Of a stretch of DNA of 64,000 bases, positions 1 to 13,600 are shown piece by piece. This stretch comes from Conus ventricosus. Its lineage: Eukaryota > Mollusca > Gastropoda > Neogastropoda > Conidae. The position numbers and the translations under genes are program-made. Under the pieces are notes generated by a model, which saw only the letters and a program-made list of their open reading frames with translations, was not told the DNA's origin and did not search any database. How positions within the stretch are numbered: the stretch's first letter is position 1; each line of letters starts with the position of its first letter. The stretch spans positions 45,293,521 to 45,357,520 of the forward strand of contig CM031595.1 in NCBI GenBank assembly GCA_018398815.1, read 5' to 3'.

Positions 1-403
1 TAAACGTTGAAAACAAGAGGCAGAAATAAAGAATCAGTTGTTCCTTCATAGCTGTGTGGATTTTATTACTGCGTGGCGTTTTTATGTAGTTGTTTCAAAG
101 AAGTCACTGCATTAAATGCATATGACCAACCACTAGAATTGTACCATGCGCCAGCCACTCTGGAGCAAGTGGTTAGTTTGTTAGGCTGGCAGGTCATGGG
201 TGTGAGTCCCATCAGAGGCATCTTTATTTGTGAGGCTGGTCAGGCCCAAGTGACTCATACTCAAAGTTGAGTATGCTAGGGGCCAAGTTGGGAAGACTTT
301 GAATGCAGTCATGTTTCATCCACTGCATGGATGCATCTTCAAAAGTGTTGCTAAGATTTCCAGATCATACTTAAGGTAGTGGGTGTGAAACCTGATTGAT
401 GAT

Positions 404-435
<32 letters not shown>

Positions 436-1189
436 AAAGAAGCATAGAGTAAAACCAGTCTATGTAGTATTAGATAAAAGTTGAACTTCATGGCATCATA
501 GAAAATGAAAATCATGAAAACAAGTCTGAAATTCTGTGGCCTTTCATGCCCTGCTCATGTGGTGACCACAGTTCTTGATTTCCGTCGCCTATCCAAGACT
601 GTGATGAATTAGTATCAAAGTTGTTACTATCAGCAAATTTATTGAGATCATCTTTAGATCAAGGTGGTGGTACCCTCAAAAGAAACGTTCGCTCGCACTA
701 GCTTGGCGACGGAGAAATAATGTCATCGGGTATGGAACTAATGAGCTGTCCTGCCCTTTGGTATCACAACAGGCACCATTGAACATGACCAAAGTAACTA
801 AAACTCAGCACCGTGCAATGCATAAATTTATGGTGTTCTTCATTATTTTGATTGAATGACATAATTTTGATCTTCTGGCTTGTACTGTTGCTGCTGTGGG
901 CCTATTGTGGATGTGACCGTGCATGGGAAAGCCAGAATGTCCATGCAGTATGAGAGCAATGCCGCTGAAGAGGCCTCGAATATGAGACGGTGCAAGAAAA
1001 AACAAAAAGGAAAAACTATCATCCTAAAAGGGTTACTTTGGTCCTTATGTATTTTATACTTTACTGATTACGCTGTGTTAATTTTATACCTTGCTCTGTT
1101 CCATAGATATGCATTTTTGCATTATACACCCTTACCTATCCATAAATAATTTGATTTGCACAAATTATATTTGTTTTTTGTTTTTTCAG
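1..1189. other. BRAT1 upstream intronic/flanking DNA
   Basis: No convincing exon was found. It contains a (GT)n tract at about 404-432 and a weak tRNA-like SINE at about 165-260. The short open frames here lack splice context or recognisable protein sequence. Confidence 0.5.
165..260 (+). repeat. possible tRNA-derived SINE fragment
   Basis: The stretch AGCAAGTGGTTAGTTTGTTA resembles a polymerase III A box with flank. It is followed about 30 bases later by GGTGTGAGTCCC, which resembles a B box. Both boxes are imperfect and no clear tail is seen. Confidence 0.3.
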
Positions 1190-1616
1190 TACACTTCCAA
1201 ACAGCGCTGTCCACTCTGGAAACAGCTCAGAGCATATTCCTGCGAAATGCAGCAGAAAACTTTGTGCTGACCACACTGACCACTAGCCTGGAAGCCGCTG
1301 GTGCAAATCTGATGCATTCCTCACCTTCATCACAGATGGTAGTGGACGGGGTGAAACTTCTGACCACTGAGCTGATGGCCATGAAGAGAAACCGAGCCAC
1401 ACTGCTGGATCAGATGATTGTGTCATTACACGTCAGCTCCTTCCATCAGTCAGTGGTGAAGCTTTTCTGTGCGCTGACTGGTTTGAAAACGTTTTGTGAG
1501 TGGAAGAGAGGGGACCAAGAGTTGGTCTCTGTGCTGGCTCTCTTGGCTCTGCAGCATTCTTCTGAAAAGATCCAGTCATCTGCTCTGCAGAGTGTTCTCA
1601 ACCTTGTGGGGTATAT
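1190..1616 (+). CDS. BRAT1: BRAT1 exon (HEAT region, first seen)
   Basis: The exon follows a T-rich tract and TTTTTTCAG and ends at GTAAGTG; it enters with 2 nt of a split codon and leaves with 2. It encodes about 142 residues of paired amphipathic helices, including AENFVLTTLTTSLEAAG and SSEKIQSSALQSVLNLVGY. The first ATG upstream (1156) is intronic. Confidence 0.85.
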
Positions 1617-4600
1617 GTAAGTGAATTACTGCCTTTGTTCTTGAAGTTGTGTATATATGTGGGTTTTTGTGTGTGTGTGTGTGTTTCTTCTAAATTTATT
1701 TGTTTGCTATACAGTGAGGATGTACTTCATCTGATGAGACTGTAACATCTGCTTCAAGGCCTAAAGCTGTTTTCCATAACTTGTTCTGCTACTTATCTAA
1801 TAATTTAATTTTGAGAATACTCATTCATTAATTTACATTTACTTGTTGTTGTTTTTTGTATGTAAGATGTTGTGCTTAAGCATGGGTTTTTTGTGTTGTT
1901 ATTTTTTGTTTGTTTCTTTCTTTTTTGTTTCTTATACTTGTTTGATAGTACCCTAATTCTCTCCATTTTCTTCTTAGACTGCCCTTTGCCAACCACCTTT
2001 GGAGACCATTGGATTGTGAATATCTTTCTGGGGTGGAGAGAATTCCAGATATTTTTAGATTGTATGTCACTGTAAGAAACCATGGGTGGACTAACACCAA
2101 CTAGCTGAGCTAAGTGAGAGTCTTACCTAGAAAACGATAGTGGATTTCAGACGGGCATAATGAATGGTTCTGTTTACAAGATGAAATTTCACTGTTATCA
2201 TTAGCTGCTTGTGAAAGGATTATTTTCTTATCCCTGCTTGGTATGGAACATTACCATATTATCAGGATCTTTAGGAAAAAGAAAAAAAAGGTGGGGAGAG
2301 CAGGGAGCTGATCAGGTTTCCAAAACCGGTCTGGCCAAAGAGTGATCACCCTAAATGATTCCACTTTGAAAATCATTCCTGGTTTTACTTTGTTTGGTGT
2401 CCTCTTCTTCATAAATCTCCCACATTCACCCCATCCTCCACCTCCCCACCCTATCATCTTCTTTTTTTCTTTTTAAATCTTTTTGTTATGGTGATTAGCA
2501 TAAGCATAGAGAAAATGCTTGCCTGCTGTTGCTTTCCTAAGTATTTATTATGAAATTGTTTGTTTTAGTTGTTTGTAGAATGTCTGTCATTTTGTTTATA
2601 TTTATTATTGGCCTGTTGGTGTTTTAAACAAAATAATTGAGTGTGTACCTGTGAAATCAAACACATTTAGTTTCCATTTTTATGTGTGTGTGCATACTTA
2701 CGAGAGTAAAGAAGTAGGTTTTTGAGTATAATGGATCTCTAGTTATCTGTATATTTTATTTTTTTATGCTGCCTTACCAGAGAACATTTTGTTGTTAAGT
2801 TCAAGACTGATTAACATCATTTAGAGGAAGGGAGGGGGTGTTACTAAAAATTCCAAGGATTTTTAAAAAGATGCATTCAGTTTCATATACTTGCATAATA
2901 ATTAAACGTAACACACAACTGTCCACTTTGTATAAAACAGACATACAAACATTTGTTTTTAATATTATATGCTATAATGTTAATTGAATTTTGTGGAATA
3001 TGTATTCGTTGTAGAAAAAGAGGTGGTATGTGCATGAACATTTAATGCTGAAAAGTAAAATCATGTGTGTGGTAGATGATAATTGATTTACTTAGCAGTA
3101 TAAGTTTGTATAAGAAATGGATTTTTTTTCATTTAAGCCCATACACACTATGTCATTTTGATGATGTAATTGTTTTGTTTTCAGGAATGAAAAAATGAAA
3201 GAGGAGTTTTTAAAGAAAGAGATCCTGTCTCCTGTCATACAAATGATGTCAGAGGGAGGTGTTGAAAAAGGTTTACTGGTCATTGCTGCCTTTGTAAAGA
3301 ACAGGTATTACTAAGCATAGATGTTTGATTTTTCACACATTGGTTGGGAGAATTATACAGATAGTTTGCAGACAACTTGACGCTTTTAGGACCATCAAGT
3401 GTAGCACTTAATATGCACTAATCATCAAGCGCTTTATGCAGAGTCTTAAGGACTATTTCTTTCTTCCCTTTTTTTCCCCAAGGACAGGCTTGATGGCAAG
3501 CAGTCTGATTGATCAGTATCTTTGTAGTCTGTGAACATGACAGTTTGTCATATTCCCTGTTTTGGCCCTCCTTCATTTTTTTTCATAGACTTTTTTTTAA
3601 TTTTGTAAACTCTCTTTGACTTCACCATTGTTCAAGAAAGTCTGTACACATTGTACAGTTATTACTGTTCATTGCATGCTGGTTCTTATCATCTGGCAAC
3701 TTGGTGGTGGGAATTTTACCACTTGAATGGGCAGTAACTGTACTTTCTGCTGTGCTATTACTGTCTTATTCAGTATGGCCTTTTTGTGTATGTGGTGCAT
3801 TGAGATGTTTTTTTCAGTTATTTTTTTCTTCATAAATCTGATCACAATGAACTAAATGCAATGGAGGGTGCATTCAGCATAGCCTTGTTTTATTCACTTG
3901 AAGAATGTCGATATTTAAATCATTGTCTTAAAAAACATTATATGTATATTCTGCACATGTCTGTTGGGTTTTTTTCCTATGACTGTAGTAGGACCTCATC
4001 TCTTTTTTTTTGTATGTATGTAAAAGAAATTTTTCTATTGAAAGTTTTACAAAAATTTACCCAAATGCCTTATCCCCACTTGGTGTGGAACCATGCCATG
4101 TCCCCCAAAATTGGATCCCCCAAAAACAAAATTGGGAGAGCTGGGAGCTAACCTTGCCTCCATTCCTTGTTAGTGAGCAAGAATGATTGCCCTCATTAAG
4201 TTCACTTCATCAAAACATCGAACTTGCTTATTTTTCACACCTCTTCACATCAAAGTGAGGAGGTGGGCTGGCTTCTCATTTTGTGGACAGGTAAATATTT
4301 CTTAAAACTGCTTATAATAGTAAAATTCCTTTCTCTCATACCTGTCCAGACCAAAGCTAGAATATAGAAAAAGAATGATGGGAGGCGTGCTCACCTAACG
4401 AGTGACACATTGAATCCACGTGAGAATGTCCCTGAAAGATATCCAGGCCTAGATCTTGGCAACAGCAGTCACCGAGGACCTGCATGATGGTTTCCGTGCT
4501 TGAATTAGAAGTGAAAGGCTTATTCCCTGCTCTCCCTGAAATAAAGGCACAAAGTGGCAAGAAACAAGCACAAGTCAAAGATAAAGAATCTCTCAAGCCC

Positions 4601-7600
4601 AGCATCGAGAAAAGGAAAAGACTCCCTTTCAATACATACTTAGAAAGCGAGTATCGATTGTGCCACTTCAAATACCGTTTCAAACTCACGGTGCCACCTT
4701 ATTCCCTCTAATACCCACATCACATAAACACCAGTGGTAACGTGAAGAAAGTGCAAAGTTAACATAGAGCAAAAATACAAATAGCATATAGTAAAAGTGC
4801 TGTGTCAGCAGGCTGAATCAAACAAAAACGGCCATAGTGAAATCAGCAGGGGTGTGTTGCTACCTGGGCAGTGACTACTACTTCCACAACGCAATCAAGC
4901 ACATCCATATCAGTCGTAACACAAAGGTAAAACCTGCCAAAGGTTGTCTGTGATTACCATCCTGATGCACAACCGAAGTTGGCGAAGACTTTTTCGAATC
5001 TGCTCCTCTCAAGAATCTGTCCAACTATGAGCATTGATGTCAAGGTTAGCCCGAACTGACAGACTGTCATAAAATTAAAACAAGATATCAAACTCACCAA
5101 TCAAATGTCATGTCACACCGGAGCAATCCTAGCATGAGTTAAGAGGCTACAGGAGATGCAGGACTTTGGGAAAGGTCAACTGTTGCTACAAACAATTGTT
5201 GCTACAAAGGAGCAGTAGGCAGTAATTTTTGGGATTTATTATGAAGCAAAAAAAAAAGAAAAAAGGAAGCCTCACCCTCTGAGGAGAAAGCTGAACAATC
5301 ATTTTGGGAATCCATAACAACAAAATGCGAAATATGATAAAACGGAAAGCCAAAAGAGGCGTGTTCCTGTACTAAGGAAAAGGAGAAAACTGAGCTAGTT
5401 TGAAAATGTTTCGATGAAATGAATGCACGAGGGATGATCACCTGCTCTGTCTTTTTTTTTTTCTTTTTTTTTTTTTTTTGAGGGAGAGGGGATCCAGATG
5501 TTATGAGATGTTCCATGCCAAGTGGGGTAAAGGCATTTGTTTGGACAAGGAAATTATAACATGAGAAAAGGGGCCCTTTGCCATCTGGGCTATGAAGAAA
5601 CTGAAACTAGCTGGGAGATTTACAGAGTCAAGTTAGAACTGATGAACGCAACAACATACAAGAATGCTGTCAAGTCAGAATCCCTGAAAAGGGTGGTTGC
5701 TTAGAACAATATTGTAAGACGAGTAGATGTATAGCGCTTTTTGTTCTTTTTATGCATAGGTCAGTTATTATGATAGATATCTGTTAATCTTTTTATTCTG
5801 TGTGTGTGCATGCGCACGCACGTGTGTGTGTGTGTCAGTCTGAACATCCAAGAATCGGAGGTCTTGGAAACCTTGCAGAAGTTAGTGCAGCTGCCGCCAT
5901 GACCTCTTGTTTGTCAGCAGTGTCACAGTGCAGAACTGGCCCACTTGGTGTCCGCTGTGACCACATCACTAGTGACCGGCAGAGATTTGGCCGGCTCATC
6001 TCTTTGCTGCTGTATTCCATAAAGCAGGTCATTTTGCATGAGCATATGTCATAAATGAAGGGAAGAAGGGAAGAGAAGTGCTAGGTAAGAACTAGGTTTT
6101 TTTAATTACTAAAGTCATTTTCACTTTGATGGAAATGTTTTCCACAACCACCACACCTATCAATACAATTTACGAAAACGGAGTCAGTTAAAGAGATATG
6201 ACAGAAAGTGCATTTGGTTTGTAATGTTTGTGTTTTAGGTGAAAGATGATTTTGTTTAAAGCTCATTTTCTGCCGCAAAGGTTTGTGGCAATGGTCATGT
6301 AAATTAAATGCATCCAGGTGAAAGTTAACATAAGTAATATGTATGTTTACCTGCCACCATCAGTGCTTGCTGTTCTGTACACAGTTTCACCACAGTTGCC
6401 TGCTCTTCTGTACATAGTCCCATGTTTTTGTCTGAGCAACACAGCACCTCTGCTGCCTTCCATTTTACGCATAGAATCTCTAATATGAATAAACATCTTT
6501 CCTTTTCTATCAATTTAAACTTTTTGCTACAGACCCCGGTTTCACAATTCATAGTTGCTTTGAAACTGAACAGTGCATGTACTACATTCTTGTAGGAAAA
6601 ATGCCCTTAACAAGCTAATCTGAAAACAAAAAAGTTTGGTTTCAGGCAATCTCCCCCCCCCCCCCCCCCCCCCCCCAAGTCTTTTATAACAAGTTGTATT
6701 TGGGCCATCTGTTCGGATTCTTTTCATGAACATACTTAAGAATTGTTACTATTGACCTTTGATACTTGTGGTGTCTGATTACTTTTTCTGAAATACAAAT
6801 TCGTATAAGTGGCTACCTATTGTTTCCATGGTTGCTACACGTGTATGTAAATAAAATTTACATGGCGTCGATTGACTGACATCTCCTTTAAACAGAAAAA
6901 CAACAGTGATGGACTTGTTCGACTCATGGCAAGTGCTAGTCTCACCAAGGATGATGAGAACTGGGTCTCGGTGGTGTCTTCCTGGCCACAGGCTGTGGGA
7001 ACTGTTGTTGTCGGCAACCACAGACTGCTCAGCTCTTTGCTTGATCTTCTTCAGCAGGACAGTTGTTTGGGTAAACTTGGCTCGTAGAGTTGTGTGTAGT
7101 GTGTCAGCAAGTACAGCACAGCGAGCATGTGTGAATTTGTGTGTGTGGTCGTGGTGTTCTAGTGTTTCGGCTTTCCTCAATAAGTGGTGTTAAACAACAA
7201 CAAAAAAGGCACATGAAGGGGGGTATGGGGCTAAGGGAGTAGGGAGAGGGAGGCAATGGTGATGGTGGTGAAGGTGGGGGGGATCAGATTAGAAGTGCAA
7301 TACATGTATGATAGTTTTGCTTGCTCGCATTCCTTTTTTTCATGCGTTTCCTTCATTTATATATGCAGGGGTGATAGTACCAAAGAGTTCCGAAACCTGA
7401 ACCAAAAAAATTCCTGAACCCAAAACCTGAAACCAATCTATAAAATAAGTTTCAAATTCTTGTAAACCTGAAAATTAACAACATTCATCGATTCATTACT
7501 AACACCTTTCACAAACACTATGAATACTTACGTTGCTGAATCTGGTATCAGATTGTAGTTAAGGCACATGAAGTGTTGAATAATGAAGTTCTTGGTTAAA

Positions 7601-10600
7601 ATAGTTTGTCTTGTTCCAAAGTGCATACTGCCCTTAAAACTTCCTATCCAAGTATAAAAACAAACACTGTCTGTGAAGTTTCCCAGCAATTCTCAACACG
7701 AATTCACAACACTGTTCTCATTTCAAAATGTATTGTGGCACAAAGAGACATCACAAATATATTTTGTCACTCACGTAGAGAATTCACAATGCTGTCTTCA
7801 TTTCACTTTCTACAAGTCCAGGAATATTATCTAGTCAGAGGAAAGTTTACTGATCTTTGGACCTTTTTGCAAAGAATGGCCTGATGTCCACACTTTGGCC
7901 TTTTCGCTTCTTCCCCGTTGCCTTCTCTGATGACTTTTCTTTCTGATAGAATGCCAGACACTGCATTGAAGATATTTTCTGCTGTTGCAACATTTACTTC
8001 TCTTGACCCTAAGTGTTCTGCTACAACTTTTCCCAGTTCCACATCATAATACTGAACAAGCACGTTCACAATCTTGTCATTATTGCTATTTGTAGCCTCG
8101 TCAATATTTAAAGAAAAGTGTCTGTCTGACAGCTTTGCACTCAGTTCCTTCTTCATAGCATGTGCTACTCCATGTACAGTGGTGTAAGTTGTACTACCAC
8201 GAGAAAGAGAGAGAGAACCAAGTGCTTTGTCATCACTAGCTAACCTCTTAGCAAGCTCAACAAGATCTCCCCCCAAGGAAAAGGGCAGACAATGTTCGGC
8301 AATAAATGCACAAACAACTGCTTTCAGTTCTGCTTTCCTGTCTCCCATACCGTCTTGCGTAACGGTAGTTGTGGAAGCTCCATCAAGCTTTGTAGACTGG
8401 CGGACAGACTTCAAATTGCGCCGATGATCCACATCTTCTGCATGAGAAAGCAAGGCTTTTTTCCCACTTGAGCCATAGAGTAATGTTTTGTTGCATGGCA
8501 CGCAAAAACAAACTCCCGGCGACTCGACCTTTTCACACCAATCGCCATGACATACCCCATCGCTGTTCCGATCTTGCAACCAATCCCACCTCCACTTGTT
8601 TTTCACACCTTTCTCAACTGTAGAAATATCTGCCCCCGGCGGTAACACCTTCATGTTATTTGGTTTTGTACTCTTGTTTTTGAAAGACACACAAACTAGC
8701 TGACAAAAGTTGCTTGTGGCAAGTTGTCATTTGCACCAAGAGCTGCATGCTGCTACCCAAAGTGAAAAACCTCGTTTTTACAACCAAGGAACGTCACTGT
8801 CAGAGGTCAAATAATCTCCCTTGCAACGATCCTATTATCGTCTGCTATTAAAATCTCTTTGTCCCTGCTTTTCCAGTCCGGAAATGACTTTCCAAACAAA
8901 CTCAAAAACCGGAGATTATTTTTTTCAGCAATCGTAAAACCGGATTTCCGGAACATTCCGGAAAATTAGCACCCCTGTATAATATGTCTTAATTCACCAG
9001 TAATGTTGAAAATCATATGGTTTTGACTAAAGCTACAACATGAAACGAAATAATCTCCGAGTATATGCGCCTTACAAAGTTGCTGTATCTGGTTTTATTT
9101 ACTTTTGTGTATGCATTAACATAGCCACATGTTTTCTGGTGCCTGATACTGATATAACTAAATAAATGCTATGGTACAGTTACAACTTACATGCAGATTT
9201 AATTTACAGCATGTCTGGACACTTTCAAAACTTTGAAATTGGAAGCATGACAATAGATTTGGGCACATATATCCACACAGTATTTCCAGGAGCCAAAGAT
9301 TTGACGCTTAAATACACACCTACAGAGACCGACACAAATATCATATAATTTATGTCTTTTATAATCTTCAGGATATAGAATAATTCCAAGTGATATGATT
9401 TCATGGTCGACTCGATTATGACCAACAGGACTCCATCACACTTTTAGTTTAAAAAGTGTCAAGAAAGAATCACTCTGTGAAATTTTATGAAGATTATGAG
9501 TCATGCAAGCGTGTGAGGGTATCATTTCTCTGCTTTAGGTTATGCAGGGCTTTGTGTGTGGATGATGATGCGTGCTTGACGCAGTTGTCTGTTTGCAGAT
9601 CTCACCTTGCAGCAGTGCACCGAGGTTTTGGGGAGTTTGATGCGCATCATGAGACGACCACTGGTTGAAAGCAGGGTGAGGGGGTGTACTTGTGACATTG
9701 AACATACTTTCTTCTTGCCCCCTTGGCTATAATGTCTTTGCCTAGAACTAGTTATAGACAAGAGTGCACAGTTCATTGACAACATTTGTTGAACTCGTAG
9801 GCATTTCAAAGAAATTTGTAGAATTCCTGGGCATTTTAAAGTCAGACCTGTTTACCCCTGTTTTGCCAATTAGTATTTCTGATTTCAAAATTAGTAATTT
9901 TGAAAAAAAATCTGTAATCCAGCGCACAGCCGATTTTTTGTTTGTTCATCTTTTCACTTGTAGCAAGGTGATTCACAATTTCTGTTGTCTTGTTTCTCGC
10001 ACAACTGTAGTTTTTTGCTATAGCAGAATCGGGGAATGCTGCTTTTACAACCTTCTTCAAAGTGTCTGCTGCTGACAGAGGCACGTTTAATTTCACTAAC
10101 GTTTCAGTCAACATGACCTCTGCTCTTGTCACATCAAGCACTTCAGGCTCGCTCTTGGTGGTTTTCGGCGTACTGCTAAAAACGCTGGTAGTTTCGGACA
10201 CTTTTCTGCATCTTTTTTGGCACTGACATATTTTGTATGCTTCATTGACTTGCAATGTGTTTCAATGTCGAACTGACCTGAGTGACTGATGTTAATGTCA
10301 GTCAGGCAGTACACACAGAATGCGTAATTATCGCCCAACGTCGAACGCTGTATTCCAGGCGTTTTCGTGTAACTGTCTTTGAACTTCTGCAACACTCTTG
10401 CTTTTTTTTCTTTGTGATCAGGCGCGCTTTTAGTATGAGCTCGCTTCGACGACGACGCCATCTTGAACGTACTGCAAATGTTTACGCGTTGCATTCTGTT
10501 TGATTTATTATTTTTCGTAATTTTTTTCCCGTTTCCGTAATTTTCGTAATTTCAATTTTTTTTTCGTGATAATTACGAAAAAATCGTAAGGGTAAACAGG

Positions 10601-13600
10601 TCTGTAAAGTATATAACAGATAAAGAAAAGGAAAAAAATACATAATAGATTTGTCATGGATGATATAACGACTGCTATCACCAAACAGTTGGCTTTGAGA
10701 TACTCTGTAAATAAAGAATCTGTTGGAAAGTTTACTTTGCTACACAGGGGTCAGTGCTGTACATGCGAGTGTCAATCAGAACAGCAGGTAAGATAGCTTT
10801 TTATGTGAGCAGTTGGCAGGTCACGTGCAGACATTCGTTCAGATTACTATGAAAGTACAGACTGCAATGTTTGACCATAGTCTGTTGGAGGAGCAGGGAG
10901 CAGGTTACTAAAATTGCAATAACAGAGTTAACGCTTGATTTGCTTTTATCTACAAAAAAGAGAGAGAAACAAAATATAGGGCATCATTAATTTACTGTTG
11001 TGTTAATGAAATAAAATATGTGGTGGAGAAATTCATTTCTTAACCTTTACTGTGCTTCCAGGGAACTCATCTACCCAAATACAGAAAAAAGTCTTTATAT
11101 CTCTAGAATTATTGGAACTGTCCCAACAACATTTCAGATACCTTTTAAAACTGGAATTTTTGGTGCTCGTGCATCAGGAGGGAAAGAACAGCTGCCTTGT
11201 TTGAATTGCAGGTCCTGATGGACTTATTATTTACAAAGCAGTAGTCGGATACCACAGTACAAGAAGTACGAGTCCAAGTGGACCCACATCACCTGTTAAA
11301 GGATAAACTCTGGAGGACTCTTTTATGAGCAGAGGTCCCCCAGGACCCGCAACAGCAGAACAGGGATAAACGCAGTAAGAGCACACGTAGAGCCTTGGTC
11401 AAATGTATGGGTACTTGGGGACACAGAATGTCCAGTGTGTGTCATCAACAACGATGTCTGTTGAAGGTTAACATCATACATTGAGGACATTCTATATGCA
11501 TGATTCATGCAAAGTATTTCAAATGTAACATCATACATTAAGGACATCCCATGTGTTTGATACATGCAGAGTATTTCAAACGTTCTTTAACTGCTCATTT
11601 ATGAATGATTTCTTCAGTGTACGTATGAGGGTATAACAGGTCTTGAAAGGGGGTTACAGACGAAAACAATTGATAATGGTTGCAGGTTTACAAATGCAAA
11701 GTCGGTGTACTGAACAAATTAGTAATTAGTGGTGGTGTACGAGACAGAGCATTCAGGATCAGTTGGTGGAAGAGAGAGGGAAATTTCAGTCTCCCCGAAA
11801 ACACAGTGGATTTTTTTGTTCATTTTCAGCTCTACAGTCAGACATCCACAGCCTTTGTTGAATGTCTTCGCAAACAGTACCAGAGTCTGCAGCCTGGAGA
11901 AAGGACTGGAATGCAGAAGGTTCTGGTCAACTGGGTGGAGCTGATGGAATATCGCCTGGTGTCTGTGCAGTGGGAGATCCGAGACACCACACTGGAGCTC
12001 ATCCGTTATGTGATTGGCATCATTTCAGGTTGGTCGTGGTTGTAACTCATATCTGATCAAACCTTCAGGTTCATTAAGATAGCCACCATGATGAAAGAGA
12101 GAATTTAATAGAAATAAGCTTGTCTGTCCTGGCCTTGTGGGATAGTTTGTTGTTTTAACAGATTGCATCAGCAGTCCTTTTCCCACTGTTGCTCAGAAAG
12201 GGAAAAATATGGCTTGTGGCTGACATGGTTTGAAAATCGGAGGACAGATGTGACCTCGGAAGGGCCGTCACTGCATTCAAGTCGACTCACAAATCATTCA
12301 ACAAAAAGGGGGAAAAAAAACTTTCACACGACCCTTTAAAATACACCTAAAAACACACTAGAAATTTTGTTTGAAATCTTCTGTAAAATGTTGGATCAGA
12401 TGAAAAAATGATCTCGTTAAGAAATTCAAAGGTCACATCGGACAGGACATATCTGAACAAGGTTTTCATGGAGTCTGCTGTTATATCTCGTATGCAAATC
12501 CCAACACCCTGAAAAACATTGGGGAGGAGGAGAAGATGGGAGAAGGTCAAGCAGATTTATCATAGAAATTTTGTTCTGGGTATCCTGTTTTCTTCTTCTC
12601 TTGGTATCTAGTGTGAAAGCACTCGCTGTCACTTCACTCAAACGTTGTAGCTTTAATGTCTGTTGCAAGCCTGACTGAATGTGGCAGCCAAGATACAATA
12701 ATCTGTAACATACAGAATAGATGCACATAACAGGCAGATAATGCTTGCAGCATGTTAGTTTGATTGCTGTTCTTGGTTTCAACAGATTCTCCATATGTCT
12801 GTTGATAAGTACGATTTGCCCAAGTATGGATATTGCCCTCATTCCCATCATTTTGTGTGTCCAGACTCGTGGTTCCACACAGCCCTGGTGGATCACCATC
12901 TGCTGCGTCTTGCCTGGAGCTGCACCAAGTATGGGGCGAGCTATCCCCAAGCCACAGCTATTTCCCTGGCAACAAGTCTTACCCTCTCACCTTTCTGGGA
13001 TATCTTTCTTCAGGATGCTGATATCACGGAGGTAATACAGTCGCTAGTATAACACATTGATTATAATAGAATCCACACACTGGAGAATATGAATGTTATC
13101 GAAATGCTATGTATTGACGACTAAATCCCTTTCAGGGTGTGAACCTTGTTTTTAAAAAATGTGGCCAGTTGGGATGTGGTGTTTCTTAGAATCAAGAATT
13201 GAAGAAATGTATTTTGGCTGTGATGTGTTTATCTCATCTATTTGTTTGAAAGAGTTTCCAGAAGTGTCACTTATTTAATAAAACAAGACTGGCAGCATTG
13301 GAACGAGTGTTAATTGCTCTTTAGTTTTGCTTTCTATAATTTAATTTCATCAATTTTTCTATAATGAATTTTGAAACATTATTGAGCAGTGTAACATATA
13401 AATAGGTCAACAAAATGATGAATTTCTTTCTGTCTTGGCAAAGTACACAGATCCTTCATTTTATTCTGTCATACAGGTTCTTTCCTCATGAATATGACTT
13501 GTTGGTAAAGATTACTCTTTAGTTAATTGATATATTAACATTCACTTAGTGACAGCAGTATTTATGTCCAGACATGCAACTTTTCTTGTAGGTCTGTTTG

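Noticed and set aside
1156..1189. ATG at 1156 as a BRAT1 start codon
   Set aside because: The codons before 1190 read through the polypyrimidine tract and acceptor; the exon starts at 1190.
7606..7884. Plus-strand 92-codon frame
   Set aside because: It lies inside the hAT element, overlaps the antisense transposase and shows no domain.
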